Positions 38,278 through 47,254 of a DNA stretch of 64,000 nucleotides are shown here, piece by piece; positions within the stretch are counted from its first letter, which is position 1, and each line of letters starts with the position of its first letter. The stretch spans positions 62,001 to 126,000 of the forward strand of contig CAZKCM010000002.1 in NCBI GenBank assembly GCA_964551315.1, read 5' to 3'. The stretch comes from Virgifigura sp964551315 (GTDB taxonomy: Bacteria; Pseudomonadota; Alphaproteobacteria; Dongiales; Dongiaceae). The position numbers and the translations under genes were made by a program. The notes under the pieces were generated by a model. The model did not search any database, had not been told where the DNA came from, and saw only the letters and a list, made by a program, of their open reading frames with translations.

Positions 38278-39969
38278 TTGTGGGGGGCATTCGGCTTGGC
38301 GGCATCGCTTTCGCAAAGAGCGGACACACTCCGAAGCGAGCGGGACCGGTTCGTCGCCTTTGCCTTCGCCGCGGCGGACCTGTTACTGGAAATCGACGCC
38401 CGAGGCATCGTCCGCTTCGCGTCGGGTGCCGCGCGCCAGCTCACCGGCCGCGAGGCGCCGTCGCTCGTCGGTCAACCGATCCTGGATCTGGTGGTGCCGG
38501 ATGACCGCCGTTTCCTGGCCGCGATTCTCGACCAGGTCGAAAGCGGCACGCGTTTCCAGCCGGTCCCCGTGCGGCTGACTGCCTCCGCCAAGCCGGCCTG
38601 GCTCGCCGGCTGCCGGTTGCCCGACAGCGATGGCCTCACGCATCTGACCCTGACGATCGAGAAGCTTCCTTGGATGCAGGCACCGCTCGCCGAGGAACGC
38701 GACGGCGCCACCGGTCTGCTCGGGGTTCCCGATTTTCGCGAGCGGGCGGCCGCCTGGCTGCGGGCGAGCGCGGACAGCGGCGACGGCGCCGAGCTCACGC
38801 TGTTCGAACTCTCCGGGATCGACGAGCTTCAGGCCCGGCTCGGCGGCGAATCGGGCCCGGATCTCATGGCCAACATCGGGGCGATCCTGCGCGCGGCGTC
38901 CATACAGGGCGACGCGGCGGTGCGGCTCGGCACCGAACGGTTCGGCCTCCTGCACGAGCCGTCGATCGAGATCGCCGGCGTCGAGCGTCGCATCGCCGTC
39001 ATTGCGCGCGAGGCCGATCCGCAGGGGCGCGGCATCACGGTCCGGCGCCGCAGCCTGCAGCTGTCCATGGCCGATCTGACGGCCACCGACGGCGCCCGGG
39101 CCCTTGCCTATGTGTTGTCCCGATTCGCGACCGCAGGTGTCGATGCCCTCGCGGCCCCGACGCTCGCCGCAGGCATGAGCGAACTTCTCTCCGAGACCGC
39201 GTCGCGCATCGCCGAATTGCGACGGACGATCGCCGACCGGTCCTTTCAGATCCGCCTTCAGCCGATCGTCGATCTGCGAACCCGCGCACTGCATCATTAC
39301 GAGGCCCTCCTGCGGACCGGCAAGGGCGAATCGCCGATCGCGCTTCTCGGCTTCGCCGAGGATGTCGATCTCATCGGCGAAATAGACCTCGCCGTTTGCG
39401 AACGGGTCGCTCGCCTCCTGCTCGACTGGTCGCGCCGGGGGCAGCCTCCGCCGGTGGCGGTGAATCTCTCCGCGCGTTCTCTCGGCAGCGACGGTTTCGT
39501 GGAGGCGTTGCCCGCGATGCTCGACCGCTATGAGGGACTTCGCGACAAGCTGATGTTCGAGATCACCGAGACCAGCCGGATCGACGATCTCGACCGCGCC
39601 GAAGGCCTGTTGCAGCGGCTTCGCCGCAACGGGCACCAGATCTGCCTCGACGATTTCGGGTCGGGCGCGGCGTCCTTCCCCTATCTGCAGGCGCTGACGG
39701 TGGATTTCGTCAAGATCGATGGCGCCTATGTTCAGCGGGTGCTCTCGGTCGATCGCGACCGCGCGATCATCAAGGCGATGGTGGGGCTGTGCCGGGATCT
39801 CGGCATCGGCACGGTGGCCGAGATGATCGAGACGGAGCAGCAGGCGCAGGCGCTGTGCGCGCTCGGAATCGATTACGGCCAGGGCTATCTGTTCGGCCGG
39901 CCGGGGGCGGGTCCGCCGAGCGCCCATGGCTCCCTGACCGGCGCCGCTCGCGCGGTTCGATATCGATAG
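38278..39969 (+). CDS. c-di-GMP phosphodiesterase: PAS, degenerate GGDEF and EAL domains
   Basis: 563 aa from TTG 38278, the only available start: a TGA lies five codons upstream and GGGAGG abuts the TTG. A PAS domain (about 15-125: LLLEIDARGIVRFASGAARQLTG) is followed by a GGDEF-like domain whose signature reads RLGTERFGLL, so it cannot make c-di-GMP. The C-terminal EAL domain (about 320-550) keeps the catalytic set: YEALLRT, VNLSARS, EITETSR, LDDFGSG, VKID, AEMIETE and GYLFGRP. It should hydrolyse c-di-GMP. No membrane span, so it is cytosolic. The start codon is the weakest point of the model; a frameshift with the ATG at 38211 is possible. Confidence 0.88.
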   Translation: MWGAFGLAASLSQRADTLRSERDRFVAFAFAAADLLLEIDARGIVRFASGAARQLTGREAPSLVGQPILDLVVPDDRRFLAAILDQVESGTRFQPVPVRLTASAKPAWLAGCRLPDSDGLTHLTLTIEKLPWMQAPLAEERDGATGLLGVPDFRERAAAWLRASADSGDGAELTLFELSGIDELQARLGGESGPDLMANIGAILRAASIQGDAAVRLGTERFGLLHEPSIEIAGVERRIAVIAREADPQGRGITVRRRSLQLSMADLTATDGARALAYVLSRFATAGVDALAAPTLAAGMSELLSETASRIAELRRTIADRSFQIRLQPIVDLRTRALHHYEALLRTGKGESPIALLGFAEDVDLIGEIDLAVCERVARLLLDWSRRGQPPPVAVNLSARSLGSDGFVEALPAMLDRYEGLRDKLMFEITETSRIDDLDRAEGLLQRLRRNGHQICLDDFGSGAASFPYLQALTVDFVKIDGAYVQRVLSVDRDRAIIKAMVGLCRDLGIGTVAEMIETEQQAQALCALGIDYGQGYLFGRPGAGPPSAHGSLTGAARAVRYR

Positions 39970-40179
39970 ACGGCTCGCACGTCTTAACTATACGGTAATG
40001 CTCCGCCTCGTAGGCTGCTCGAAGCGTCGCCCGTCGAGCTTCGGTCGCCGCGCGGGTCGGGAAAGGGTACGGCCGACCGTCTCCTCAGCCCATGGCATTG
40101 GGGCCGCAGGGGATGCAGGCCCGCGAATGCCCGCAGATGCGGCGGTGCGCACCATGCGGGGGCAAGGGGAAGCCGAAAA

Positions 40180-41175
40180 GTGCCAAAGATCAATGTCTTT
40201 CTGGGGACGGCCGGGCAGGTTCGCGAGCACCAGCGGGTCGGGCTGCTCGCGTTTTATCGGGCGCTGCGGAACGCGGGCGAAGACGTGTCCCTCGTGACCG
40301 AATCCGTCTACCGCCCCTGCGACATCGCCGTGGTCTATGGCTGCCCGAAGGTCGGCGGCCAGGCAAAGGTCGTGCGTTGCAATGTCTACGCCGCTCACGA
40401 AGGCTCGTTCGTCGTTCTGGAGACGCCGTTCCTGGGGCGGCGGGTCTACCACAACGACAAGGGCCTGCGGGCGTTCATCCGCCGCCTGCGCAACAAGCGG
40501 ACCGCCGTCGATACGCGCACCCATTTCCGGGTTGGGTTGAACGGCGCCTTCCACAACACGGCCGATTTCGTCAACGCCGGCTCGCCGCCGGACCGGTGGG
40601 AGCTGCTGCGGCGCGAGTTCGGCCTCGCGCTGAAACCGTACCGGCGGACGGGTTCTCACGTTCTGATCGTCGGGCAGGTTCCGAACGACGCCTCTCTCCA
40701 GGGCGCGGACATCGTCGCCTGGATGAACGCGACGGCGCGCGAGGTGAAGCGGCACACGGACCGGCCGATCGTGCTTCGCCCGCATCCCTGCACCAGGCCG
40801 GACGATCTCCGGCGGATGGCGCAGTCCTTCGAGGCGGACCGCCAGGTCCGTATCGACGTGCCGCCCACCGGTACCATCCAGGACGCGCTCGCCGATTGCT
40901 GGATCGCGGTGACTTATTCCTCGAGCTCCTCCGTCGATGCGCTGTTGGCCGGCGTGCCGGCGCTGACCATGTCGGCGGCGAACATCGCTTGGCCGGTGAC
41001 GGATCACGACCTCGCGAAGCTGGAGAATCCGACGCTGCACCCGCGCGAGCAGTGGCTCTACGACCTCTGTTATGCCCAGTGGTCTCCGGCGGAGATCGAA
41101 AGCGGGATCGTGTGGGCGCGGCTGAAGGGCAGGGCGTATCAGCATCTGGAGCAGCACGGGGCCGAGGCCGCCTGA
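40180..41175 (+). CDS. GT-B-fold surface polysaccharide protein (capsule synthesis/export glycosyltransferase-like)
   Basis: 331 aa from GTG 40180, with AAGGGGA about 8 nt upstream; the product begins MPKINVFLGTAGQVREHQRVG. The C-terminal half carries the nucleotide-sugar side of a GT-B fold as seen in KpsS-like and CDP-glycerol-type transferases: IVLRPHPCTRP, then ALADCWIAVTYSSSSSVDALLAGVPAL, then WPVTDHDLAKLENP. No signal peptide or membrane span. It is probably a cytosolic enzyme adding Kdo or another sugar to a surface glycan. It lies alone behind a 210-nt spacer after the EAL gene. Confidence 0.75.
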   Translation: MPKINVFLGTAGQVREHQRVGLLAFYRALRNAGEDVSLVTESVYRPCDIAVVYGCPKVGGQAKVVRCNVYAAHEGSFVVLETPFLGRRVYHNDKGLRAFIRRLRNKRTAVDTRTHFRVGLNGAFHNTADFVNAGSPPDRWELLRREFGLALKPYRRTGSHVLIVGQVPNDASLQGADIVAWMNATAREVKRHTDRPIVLRPHPCTRPDDLRRMAQSFEADRQVRIDVPPTGTIQDALADCWIAVTYSSSSSVDALLAGVPALTMSAANIAWPVTDHDLAKLENPTLHPREQWLYDLCYAQWSPAEIESGIVWARLKGRAYQHLEQHGAEAA

Positions 41176-41463
41176 AAGCCGGCGCGCTTCCATTCGTCGT
41201 CGAACGCCGCCCGGCCGCCCGAATCGGGTTGGCCGCGACCGAGCCGACCGTCCGCCTTCCCGACCGCGATCGAAAAGCCGTGCCGCATAGCTTCCGCGCG
41301 GTGCGGGCCACGGGCATCGCCGGTGCTTCTGCACCGAAGGGCGGCTCCCTCGCGAGACGGCGCCGGCCTCCGCAAGGAGCACCCGGTTTCAGATCGCTCG
41401 ACAGAACGCCAATCACCTGCTCTGATCGGCTGACAGGAGCGTTCGAAGGCGAGGCTGGCGACC

Positions 41464-41730
41464 GTGTTCTGGCTTGGTCTGTTGCTCATCCTGGTCTGGG
41501 GCGGCTGGGGATACGCCCGCCGCCGATGGTGGCTGCGCGAGATCAACCGTTCCCTCGACCGACGTGACCCACTGCCTACCGTCACCGATGCCTTTGCGGC
41601 CGCGCCGACGCGTTATCATCCGCCGACGCGGCTCGCTCTACCGGATCGGCTGATCACGCTGGCGGCGATCGCCGCCGGCGTGATCGGATACTTCCTCGTG
41701 ATCGGCAGCTGGTTCGGCTGGTTCGCGTAA
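41464..41730 (+). CDS. small two-helix membrane protein, unknown function
   Basis: 88 aa from GTG 41464 (MFWLGLLLILVWGGWGYARRRWW). Two membrane segments, residues ~2-17 and ~64-86 (ITLAAIAAGVIGYFLVIGSWFGWF), flank a basic, Pro-containing loop. An AAGGCGAGG lies upstream. Not recognised. It ends at TAA 41728-41730, and the same frame then continues, open, as a Gly-rich repeat for 91 codons (see findings). Confidence 0.6.
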   Translation: MFWLGLLLILVWGGWGYARRRWWLREINRSLDRRDPLPTVTDAFAAAPTRYHPPTRLALPDRLITLAAIAAGVIGYFLVIGSWFGWFA

Positions 41731-42159
41731 GACGGGCCGGGAGGCTCCGGCGGCGGCTCGACCGGGGGCGGCGGGTTTACCGGTGGCGCGTCCGGGCTCG
41801 GCGGATTCGTCGGCGGTTCGATGGGGCTCGGTGGATTGATCGGCGGCTCCACCGGATCGGGCGGCCGGCCCGGCGGCCGAATCGGCGTCGGTGGCTCGTC
41901 CGGGCGGGGCGGCCGGTCCGGTAGCGGTGGCTTCTTCGGCGCGGGATTCGGCGGCTCGGTCGGGACGCGGGCCATATCGAGCATTCGATGCTGCACGCTT
42001 TGCTAACGGTAGGGCACCGCCATCCGTTCCTCCGGCAACGACCGGGGCGTCGATCGGGCGCGAGGGATCCAAATCCGCCTATAACGGTTCGTATGGCGGT
42101 TGTTCACATCCCGATCCGCGCGGGCGTATCCTGGCGACGCCCGTGATCGCCTCTTGCCC
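41731..42159. repeat. 429-nt spacer holding a 30-bp-period Gly/Pro-coding repeat
   Basis: From about 41735 to 41960 the DNA repeats with a period near 30 bp. On the plus strand it reads as decapeptides of the form GGxxGGxxGx; on the minus strand as xPPxNPPxPx (for example EPPINPPSPI, EPPTNPPSPD, APPVNPPPPV). A minus-strand frame with starts at 41996, 41984 or 41975 runs through it to 41616 and overlaps the small membrane gene. I cannot decide whether either strand is translated. From 42000 to 42159 I see only the upstream region of the PAP2 gene. Confidence 0.6.
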
Positions 42160-43080
42160 ATGACCGAACCGCCCTTCGATCCCACCCTTCTGCTCGTGGC
42201 GACAGGCGCTGCGATTCTGTGCCTGTGGTGGCTCGCATGGCTGCTCGTTCGATTGAGCGCGCGGGCGGTGGGCCGGTTGCCGGAACTCCTGGCCGGCCGC
42301 CGGGCCTGGACCCGAATCCATCCCTTGCGCGCGATGCTGATGCAGCGGCTCCCCAGGACCTATGCCTTCCTTGCCCGCCGATTCGATCCGCGGGACTTTA
42401 CCGGCCTGCCACTGACCTTGCTCGCGGCGGCGGCCCTCTACCTCGTCTCGCTGTTTGGCGGTCTCGTTGAGGAGCTGGGCGAAGCCGAGGAATTGGCCGC
42501 CTTCGACAACCGCATCGACGCGCTCGTCAATCCCTGGCGAACGACCTACCTGGCGGATCTCTTTGCATGGATCACGGATCTGGGCGGCAGCGCTGCGCTG
42601 GCCGCCGTCGCCTTCGTCACGACCGGATTCCTGTGGGCATATCGGCGGCTTCATTTCATCCTGCCGCTTTGGGTCAACATCGTCGGATCTCAGGCCACGA
42701 CCTATCTCGGCAAGTTCGCCTTCGATCGCGCGCGACCGGAGTTCGTCACCGACGTGACGGCCGTTTCGCCTTCCTTCCCCAGCGGCCACACAAGCGGGGC
42801 AATGGCCGTTTATGGATTCATCGCCTATGCCATCGCGCGGGACCTCACCGATCCGCGCCAGCGCTTCGAGGTGACCTTTTGGACGGCGGTTTTCATTGCC
42901 CTCATCGCGTTCAGCCGCGTCTTCCTCAGCGTTCATTACGCGAGCGATGTCGTCGCCGGGTTCCTCGTCGGCGGGTTCTGGTTGTTGGTCGGCTTCGCCG
43001 TCGCCGAGTATCTGCGGCGGAGCCCGCCGGGCGGGGAGGACACGGAGGCTTCGGGCGGGTCCGGTGCCACAAGCCGCTGA
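42160..43080 (+). CDS. PAP2-family membrane phosphatase
   Basis: 306 aa from ATG 42160 (MTEPPFDPTLLLVATG). About six membrane spans. The three phosphatase motifs are intact: KFAFDRARPEF (KxxxxxxRP), SPSFPSGHTSGAM (PSGH), and SRVFLSVHYASDVVAG (SRxxxxxHxxxD). An N-terminal extension of about 110 residues precedes the core. Substrates of the family are lipid phosphates such as undecaprenyl pyrophosphate or phosphatidate, dephosphorylated on the periplasmic side. The neighbouring VanZ protein suggests envelope functions. Confidence 0.93.
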   Translation: MTEPPFDPTLLLVATGAAILCLWWLAWLLVRLSARAVGRLPELLAGRRAWTRIHPLRAMLMQRLPRTYAFLARRFDPRDFTGLPLTLLAAAALYLVSLFGGLVEELGEAEELAAFDNRIDALVNPWRTTYLADLFAWITDLGGSAALAAVAFVTTGFLWAYRRLHFILPLWVNIVGSQATTYLGKFAFDRARPEFVTDVTAVSPSFPSGHTSGAMAVYGFIAYAIARDLTDPRQRFEVTFWTAVFIALIAFSRVFLSVHYASDVVAGFLVGGFWLLVGFAVAEYLRRSPPGGEDTEASGGSGATSR

Positions 43081-43260
43081 CGGGGCGATCGCCGAACGAA
43101 AAAGCGAGGCCGGATCGCCGCGGCCTTCAAACGTGCCTTGCTCTGGATTACGTTCTGCCCGCACCGGTTCTCTTCGGCGGTTTGACGCAGCCCTTGCAGC
43201 AAGAGAGACTCCGTCCTCGGATTCCAGGAAGCGGCGCGTCCGTCCCGGTGAGCTCTTCGG

Positions 43261-44460
43261 GTGAGCCGATTCCATGAACCTCGGATGGTTGCCTTGCCGC
43301 TCCTGCTGCTGATTGTCGCCGCCCTGATCGTCTACGGCTCGCTCTACCCCTTCGAATTTGCCCTCGCGAACGCCGATTCCCGGGCGCTGCACCGGCTTCT
43401 GACCATCGACCCGCTCGGGACCAGCCGCAGCGACATCCTCGCCAATGTCGCGCTGTTCGTGCCGTTCGGCCTTGTCGGCGTAACGGCCGTGAGCGGGCGG
43501 GGCCTCAGGCCGGTGCGCATCCTGCTGGTTCTGCTCTTCGGGCTCGCCCTCGCGGTTGCGCTCCAGATCGTACAGCTCTTCATCCCGAGCCGTGTTCCCA
43601 CGCTCACCGACGTCGTCTGGAACGGCCTTGGTCTCGCCCTCGGGGCGCTCGCCGCGACTCTGCCTGTCGTTCGTCGGCTGCTGCAGGGCCTGGAGCGCGC
43701 CCCCCGTCTCTCGGTGCCCGTGCTGCTGATCGGCGCGTGGATTGCCTACCGTCTCGCGCCCTTCGCGCCGTCGATCGACGTCCAGGTCATCAAGGACAGC
43801 CTCAAACCCCTGCTGCTGACGCCACGCCTGACGCCGCTCGGCGCGCTGCACGACGCCGTCGCCTGGTCGATCGTCCTGCATCTCTGGGCCGACGTCCGGA
43901 TGCGCGGCCAGCGCGATCGCGTCTCTTTGCTGCTGATCGCCGGCGTCTTCCTCGCCGAACTGCTCGTCATCGACAACGCGGTGAGCGCCGACAACCTCGC
44001 GGGTGCGCTCCTCGCCGTCGCCGTCTGGTGGCTGGTCCTCTACCGGGTGCCGGGCCGGGCCGCCTGGCTCGCGGCCTTCTTGCTCATCCTCCTGGTCTTC
44101 CAGGGGCTGGCCCCGTTCGAGTTGCGCGCCGGCATCGCGGACTTCCGCTGGGCTCCGTTCGCCGGGGTGCTCGATGGTTCGACAGGGGCCGGTTTCGTCA
44201 ACCTGCTCGAGAAGACGTTCCTTTATGGAAGCCTGGTCTGGCTCCTGCTGGAGATGCGGCTCGGCTGGGCCTGGGCGGCGCTGGTCTCGGTGGGTGTGCT
44301 CGTATTGATCGAGGCGGCGCAGACCGTCTTCGCCCACCACACGCCGGAAATCACGGATCCGCTGCTCGCCCTGCTCATCGCCCTCCTGTTGGCGCTGTTG
44401 CCCGGGAGCCGGTGGGGAGCACCCGCCCTCTCCTTCGCGTCGCGGGGCCGGCGCGCCTGA
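43261..44460 (+). CDS. VanZ-family multi-pass membrane protein
   Basis: 399 aa from GTG 43261; an in-frame ATG at 43285 (MVALPLLLLIVAALIV) is an equally good start. Contains two VanZ-like halves: the first around YGSLYPFEFALANADSR, DILANVALFVPFGLVG and LQIVQLFIPSRVPTLTDVVWNGLG; the second around LAPFELRAGIADFRWAPFAG, LLEKTFLYGSLVWLL and EAAQTVFAHHTPEITDPLLA. About ten membrane spans. The duplicated arrangement is longer than single-domain VanZ. Function unknown; relatives are linked to glycopeptide tolerance and envelope or EPS genes. Confidence 0.9.
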   Translation: MSRFHEPRMVALPLLLLIVAALIVYGSLYPFEFALANADSRALHRLLTIDPLGTSRSDILANVALFVPFGLVGVTAVSGRGLRPVRILLVLLFGLALAVALQIVQLFIPSRVPTLTDVVWNGLGLALGALAATLPVVRRLLQGLERAPRLSVPVLLIGAWIAYRLAPFAPSIDVQVIKDSLKPLLLTPRLTPLGALHDAVAWSIVLHLWADVRMRGQRDRVSLLLIAGVFLAELLVIDNAVSADNLAGALLAVAVWWLVLYRVPGRAAWLAAFLLILLVFQGLAPFELRAGIADFRWAPFAGVLDGSTGAGFVNLLEKTFLYGSLVWLLLEMRLGWAWAALVSVGVLVLIEAAQTVFAHHTPEITDPLLALLIALLLALLPGSRWGAPALSFASRGRRA

Positions 44461-44581
44461 ACCGGTGAACCCCCTTCGGCCGTCCGGGATCTTTGCGGCT
44501 CGCCGCCCGAGGGGACTCGTTGGGGCCAAGGGCCGGGCACGGCGGCCGTCTCATGGCCCCGGGATATGGCCTCGAAAGGGG

Positions 44582-44785
44582 CTATTTCGGAAAGATCCGG
44601 TCCCGGACGCGCCGGCCGAAGCCGACGGGATCGCGGCGCGGATCGACCTCGCGCGCCGCGGCGGCGATCTCCTGGCCGGCCTGCTCGAGATGAGGGCGCA
44701 GTCGCCGCGCCGTCTCGATGGCCCTGGCCCGCATATGCGGGTCGGCGGCCACCTGGCGTGCGAGCGTAAAGAGAATTCGTTTCAT
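44582..44785 (-). CDS. small basic helical protein, conserved hypothetical
   Basis: 67 aa (MKRILFTLARQVAADPHMRARA...), rich in Arg and Ala with no membrane span, ending GFGRRVRDRIFPK. It resembles short conserved alphaproteobacterial proteins of unknown role. It follows the 99-aa membrane protein gene on the same strand by 43 nt, so they likely form a pair. Confidence 0.6.
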   Translation of the reverse strand: MKRILFTLARQVAADPHMRARAIETARRLRPHLEQAGQEIAAAAREVDPRRDPVGFGRRVRDRIFPK

Positions 44786-44828
44786 GCCATGCCTCCGATC
44801 CCGGCGCTTGCCGCTCGGTCCAGCGATC

Positions 44829-45128
44829 TCAACGCCTCGGCGCCAGCCGGTGCGCGATCCAGCCGATAAAAAGGACGACGATCACGCCGAGGACCCACAC
44901 GCCGACGACGAGCCCGAAGCCGACCGTCTGGAACAGTCCGAGCAGCCACGAGACGAACGCCACCCCCTCCGGCGCGACCGGGACGGTATCCGAATGCCGG
45001 ATCACCGCGTCGCCGATCAGGTTCAACAGAGCATAGGCGCCGAAGCAGGTCGCCGTCCACAGGGCGAGGATGACAAGCTTCGTACCCAGAATGATCCGTC
45101 GCACGTCATCCGCTCCGTGGCCGTTCAC
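44829..45128 (-). CDS. small membrane protein, conserved hypothetical
   Basis: 99 aa with two membrane helices (KLVILALWTATCFGAYALLN and TVGFGLVVGVWVLGVIVVLF) and a short basic tail (GWIAHRLAPRR). ATG 45128; an internal Met is absent, so the start is reasonably fixed. Function unknown. Downstream of a decayed cydB segment and upstream of the 67-aa gene on the same strand. Confidence 0.65.
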   Translation of the reverse strand: MNGHGADDVRRIILGTKLVILALWTATCFGAYALLNLIGDAVIRHSDTVPVAPEGVAFVSWLLGLFQTVGFGLVVGVWVLGVIVVLFIGWIAHRLAPRR

Positions 45129-45237
45129 GCTGCCGGGCAGGTAGGCGTTCGGGCGCGTGCCGGCAAGGCAGCGCGTCTGCCGAAGGCGTCAATGGCCGCC
45201 CGCCTTGCGCCGGACCTTGCCCCGGAAGACGTAACAG

Positions 45238-45447
45238 GAATTCCCGGCACGATGCCCCGCGCGAACGTTGCCAGCAGCGATCCGTAATGGAACGAGCGGT
45301 CCCAATGGGGACGGCCCCGCTCCTCCGCCTCGAAGCGGAACTCGAAGGTGACGCCGCGGAAGATCGGCGCGACCAGCATGATCAGGATCGGGATGTAGAG
45401 GGCCGGCAGCAGGACGGCCTCGGCCAGCGGGAAGGCGGCAAAGGTTC
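45238..45447 (-). pseudogene. fragment of cytochrome bd oxidase subunit II (cydB)
   Basis: The minus strand reads FPLAEAVLLPALYIPILIML, VAPIFRGVTFEFRFEAEE and WDRSFHYGSLLATFARGIVPG in a single frame. This is the conserved CydB segment spanning the second/third membrane helices, where intact proteins have RGVAFEFR and a W-D-x-x-F-x-GS pattern. Nothing else of cydB, and no cydA, is present on either side, so this ~70-residue piece is a relic. It sits in the 372-nt stretch between the small membrane protein and the SDR, which otherwise holds nothing recognisable. Confidence 0.8.
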
Positions 45448-45500
45448 CCGATGTTCGTCGGCAACGCAGCGACGGGCGGGACGGCCGCCGAGTCAGCGCA

Positions 45501-46217
45501 TCAATAGGTGTGCTCCAGCACACAGTTGACCGGCAGTTCGGCGACGGACGCGTTGTTTGGCAGGGAAAGCAGCATGCTGACGAGCCGGGCCACCGTTTCG
45601 GGCGCGATCATGTCGTCCGGCGAAACGCTGCCGACATCCATCGTCATGTCCGTCCGCACGAAGCCGGGGCACAGCGCGGTGCTGCGAACCCCGTGCTCCC
45701 ACCCGCTGAACCGGGCCGCGTGGGCGAGCGCAAGGCTGGCGAACTTGCTCATCGCGTACCCGGCGGCCGAGGCGCTCTTTACCCGCTTGCCGGACAGCGA
45801 GACGAGCGTGACGATCCGCCCGGCGCCGCTCGCCTTGAGGTGCGGAAAGGCCTCGCGGATCAGCCGATAGGGCCCCTTCACGTTCACCTCCCAGAGGGCG
45901 TCGAGGACCGTCTCGTCATCGTCCTCGACACTGAAGGGCCGAAGGATCCCGGCGTTGTTCACCAGCCCGTCGATCCGGCCGAAATAGGCCGCCGTGGCCG
46001 CGACCCAATCCTGTGCCGCGCCGGCGTCGCGCGCCTCGTAGGGATGGACGAACACCCGCGCCGTTGCCATTCCTGCCGTGATGCCGGCGAGCTTCGTCAC
46101 GTCGCGGGCGCCGAGGCTGAGATTGTAGCCGTCGGCATAGAGGCGCCTCGCGACGGCGCGTCCGATTCCCCGGTTGGCGCCGGACACAAGGATCACGCGC
46201 TCTTCGGGTGGCAGCAT
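45501..46217 (-). CDS. short-chain dehydrogenase/reductase
   Basis: 238 aa from ATG 46217 (MLPPEERVILVSGANRGIG), with an AGGGAAG ribosome site. Classical SDR: cofactor loop SGANRGIG, NNAGI, the catalytic Ser in LVSLSGKRV, and YAMSKFA (Tyr-x-x-x-Lys). The ALCPGFVRTDMT stretch follows. NAD(P)(H)-dependent oxidoreductase of unknown substrate, cytoplasmic, monocistronic, divergent from the HAD gene. Confidence 0.93.
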   Translation of the reverse strand: MLPPEERVILVSGANRGIGRAVARRLYADGYNLSLGARDVTKLAGITAGMATARVFVHPYEARDAGAAQDWVAATAAYFGRIDGLVNNAGILRPFSVEDDDETVLDALWEVNVKGPYRLIREAFPHLKASGAGRIVTLVSLSGKRVKSASAAGYAMSKFASLALAHAARFSGWEHGVRSTALCPGFVRTDMTMDVGSVSPDDMIAPETVARLVSMLLSLPNNASVAELPVNCVLEHTY

Positions 46218-46444
46218 CACGGGGGCTTCCCTGCGCGTCGATCAATCGAATGCCAAATCCTACGCCCTGCCGCCGGCCGGGGGAAGGGGGGGCGAAACCG
46301 TCAAGGCACGCGAAGGGCGATTCGGTTGCACGGCCTGCACCCCGCGGTTGGGTGGCCGCTGCAACGGAGCGTTGATCTTTGCGGCGGGATCGGGTTGTTT
46401 CCGGTGGTCGCCTCGGCGCGCTGTCCCGGTCAAACGAGAATCCC

Positions 46445-47254
46445 ATGTCCCTGCAGCCCCTCGATCGCTTTCCCCTTGCCGCGCGGCGGCGCGTCCGCGG
46501 CCTTCTCACCGATATCGACGACACGCTGACCACGGAAGGGAAGCTGACCGCCGCGGCCTACGCGGCGCTGGAGCGGCTGCAGGCGGTCGGCATCCTCACC
46601 TTCGCCATCACCGGCCGGCCGGCGGGCTGGTGCGATCACATCGCCCGCATGTGGCCCGTCGACGGCGTCGTCGGCGAGAACGGCGCCTTCTATTTCCGTT
46701 ACGATGCCGGGCGGCGAAAGCTGGTGAAGCGGTATCTCCTGCCCGAGGAGACGCGCGCCGCCAACCGGCGCCGGCTGGAGGTGCTGCGCGAGCGCATTCT
46801 CGCCGCCGTGCCGGGCGCGGCGGTCGCGTCCGACCAGCTCTATCGCGAGTCCGATCTCGCCATCGACTTCTGCGAGGACGTCGCGCCGCTGCCGCGGGCC
46901 GAGGTGGACCGGATCGTCGCCCTGTTCGAGGAGGCCGGCGCCACCGCCAAGGTCAGCTCGATCCACGTCAACGGCTGGTTCGGCACCTACGACAAGCTCG
47001 GCATGACGCGCATCATGCTCCGCGAAGCGTTCGGCATCGACCTCGATGCGAGCCGGGACGAGTTCGTCTTCGCCGGCGATTCGCCGAACGACTCGCCGAT
47101 GTTCGCCTTCTTCCCGCATGCGGTCGGCGTGGCCAACATCCGCGACTTCGCCGACCGGCTTACGGCCACCCCCGCCTATGTGACCGAGGCGCGGGCCGGC
47201 GCGGGCTTCGTCGAGATCGCGGAGGCGCTGCTGGCCGCGCGCCGTTCGGGCTGA
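46445..47254 (+). CDS. HAD-IIB family phosphatase (sugar-phosphatase-like)
   Basis: 269 aa from ATG 46445 (MSLQPLDRFPLAARRRVRG). Motif I is LTDIDDTLTTEG (nucleophile Asp and acid/base Asp), motif II is AITGRPAG, motif III Lys is in GTYDKLGMTRIML, and motif IV is VFAGDSPNDSPMF. The C2B-type cap lies between motifs II and III. Relatives include sucrose-6-phosphate, trehalose-6-phosphate and mannosyl-3-phosphoglycerate phosphatases, so a compatible-solute role is plausible. A 6-bp GC hairpin (47264-47285) follows the stop. Confidence 0.9.
   Translation: MSLQPLDRFPLAARRRVRGLLTDIDDTLTTEGKLTAAAYAALERLQAVGILTFAITGRPAGWCDHIARMWPVDGVVGENGAFYFRYDAGRRKLVKRYLLPEETRAANRRRLEVLRERILAAVPGAAVASDQLYRESDLAIDFCEDVAPLPRAEVDRIVALFEEAGATAKVSSIHVNGWFGTYDKLGMTRIMLREAFGIDLDASRDEFVFAGDSPNDSPMFAFFPHAVGVANIRDFADRLTATPAYVTEARAGAGFVEIAEALLAARRSG

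Noticed and set aside
39988..40002. TTAA-N7-GTAA as a CtrA box between the EAL and GT-B genes
   Set aside because: Only one half-site is exact, and such near matches are expected by chance in an AT-richer spacer.
42079..44529. 816-codon open frame on the minus strand
   Set aside because: Runs opposite both the PAP2 and VanZ genes and is rich in Glu/Arg/Gln with no recognisable fold.
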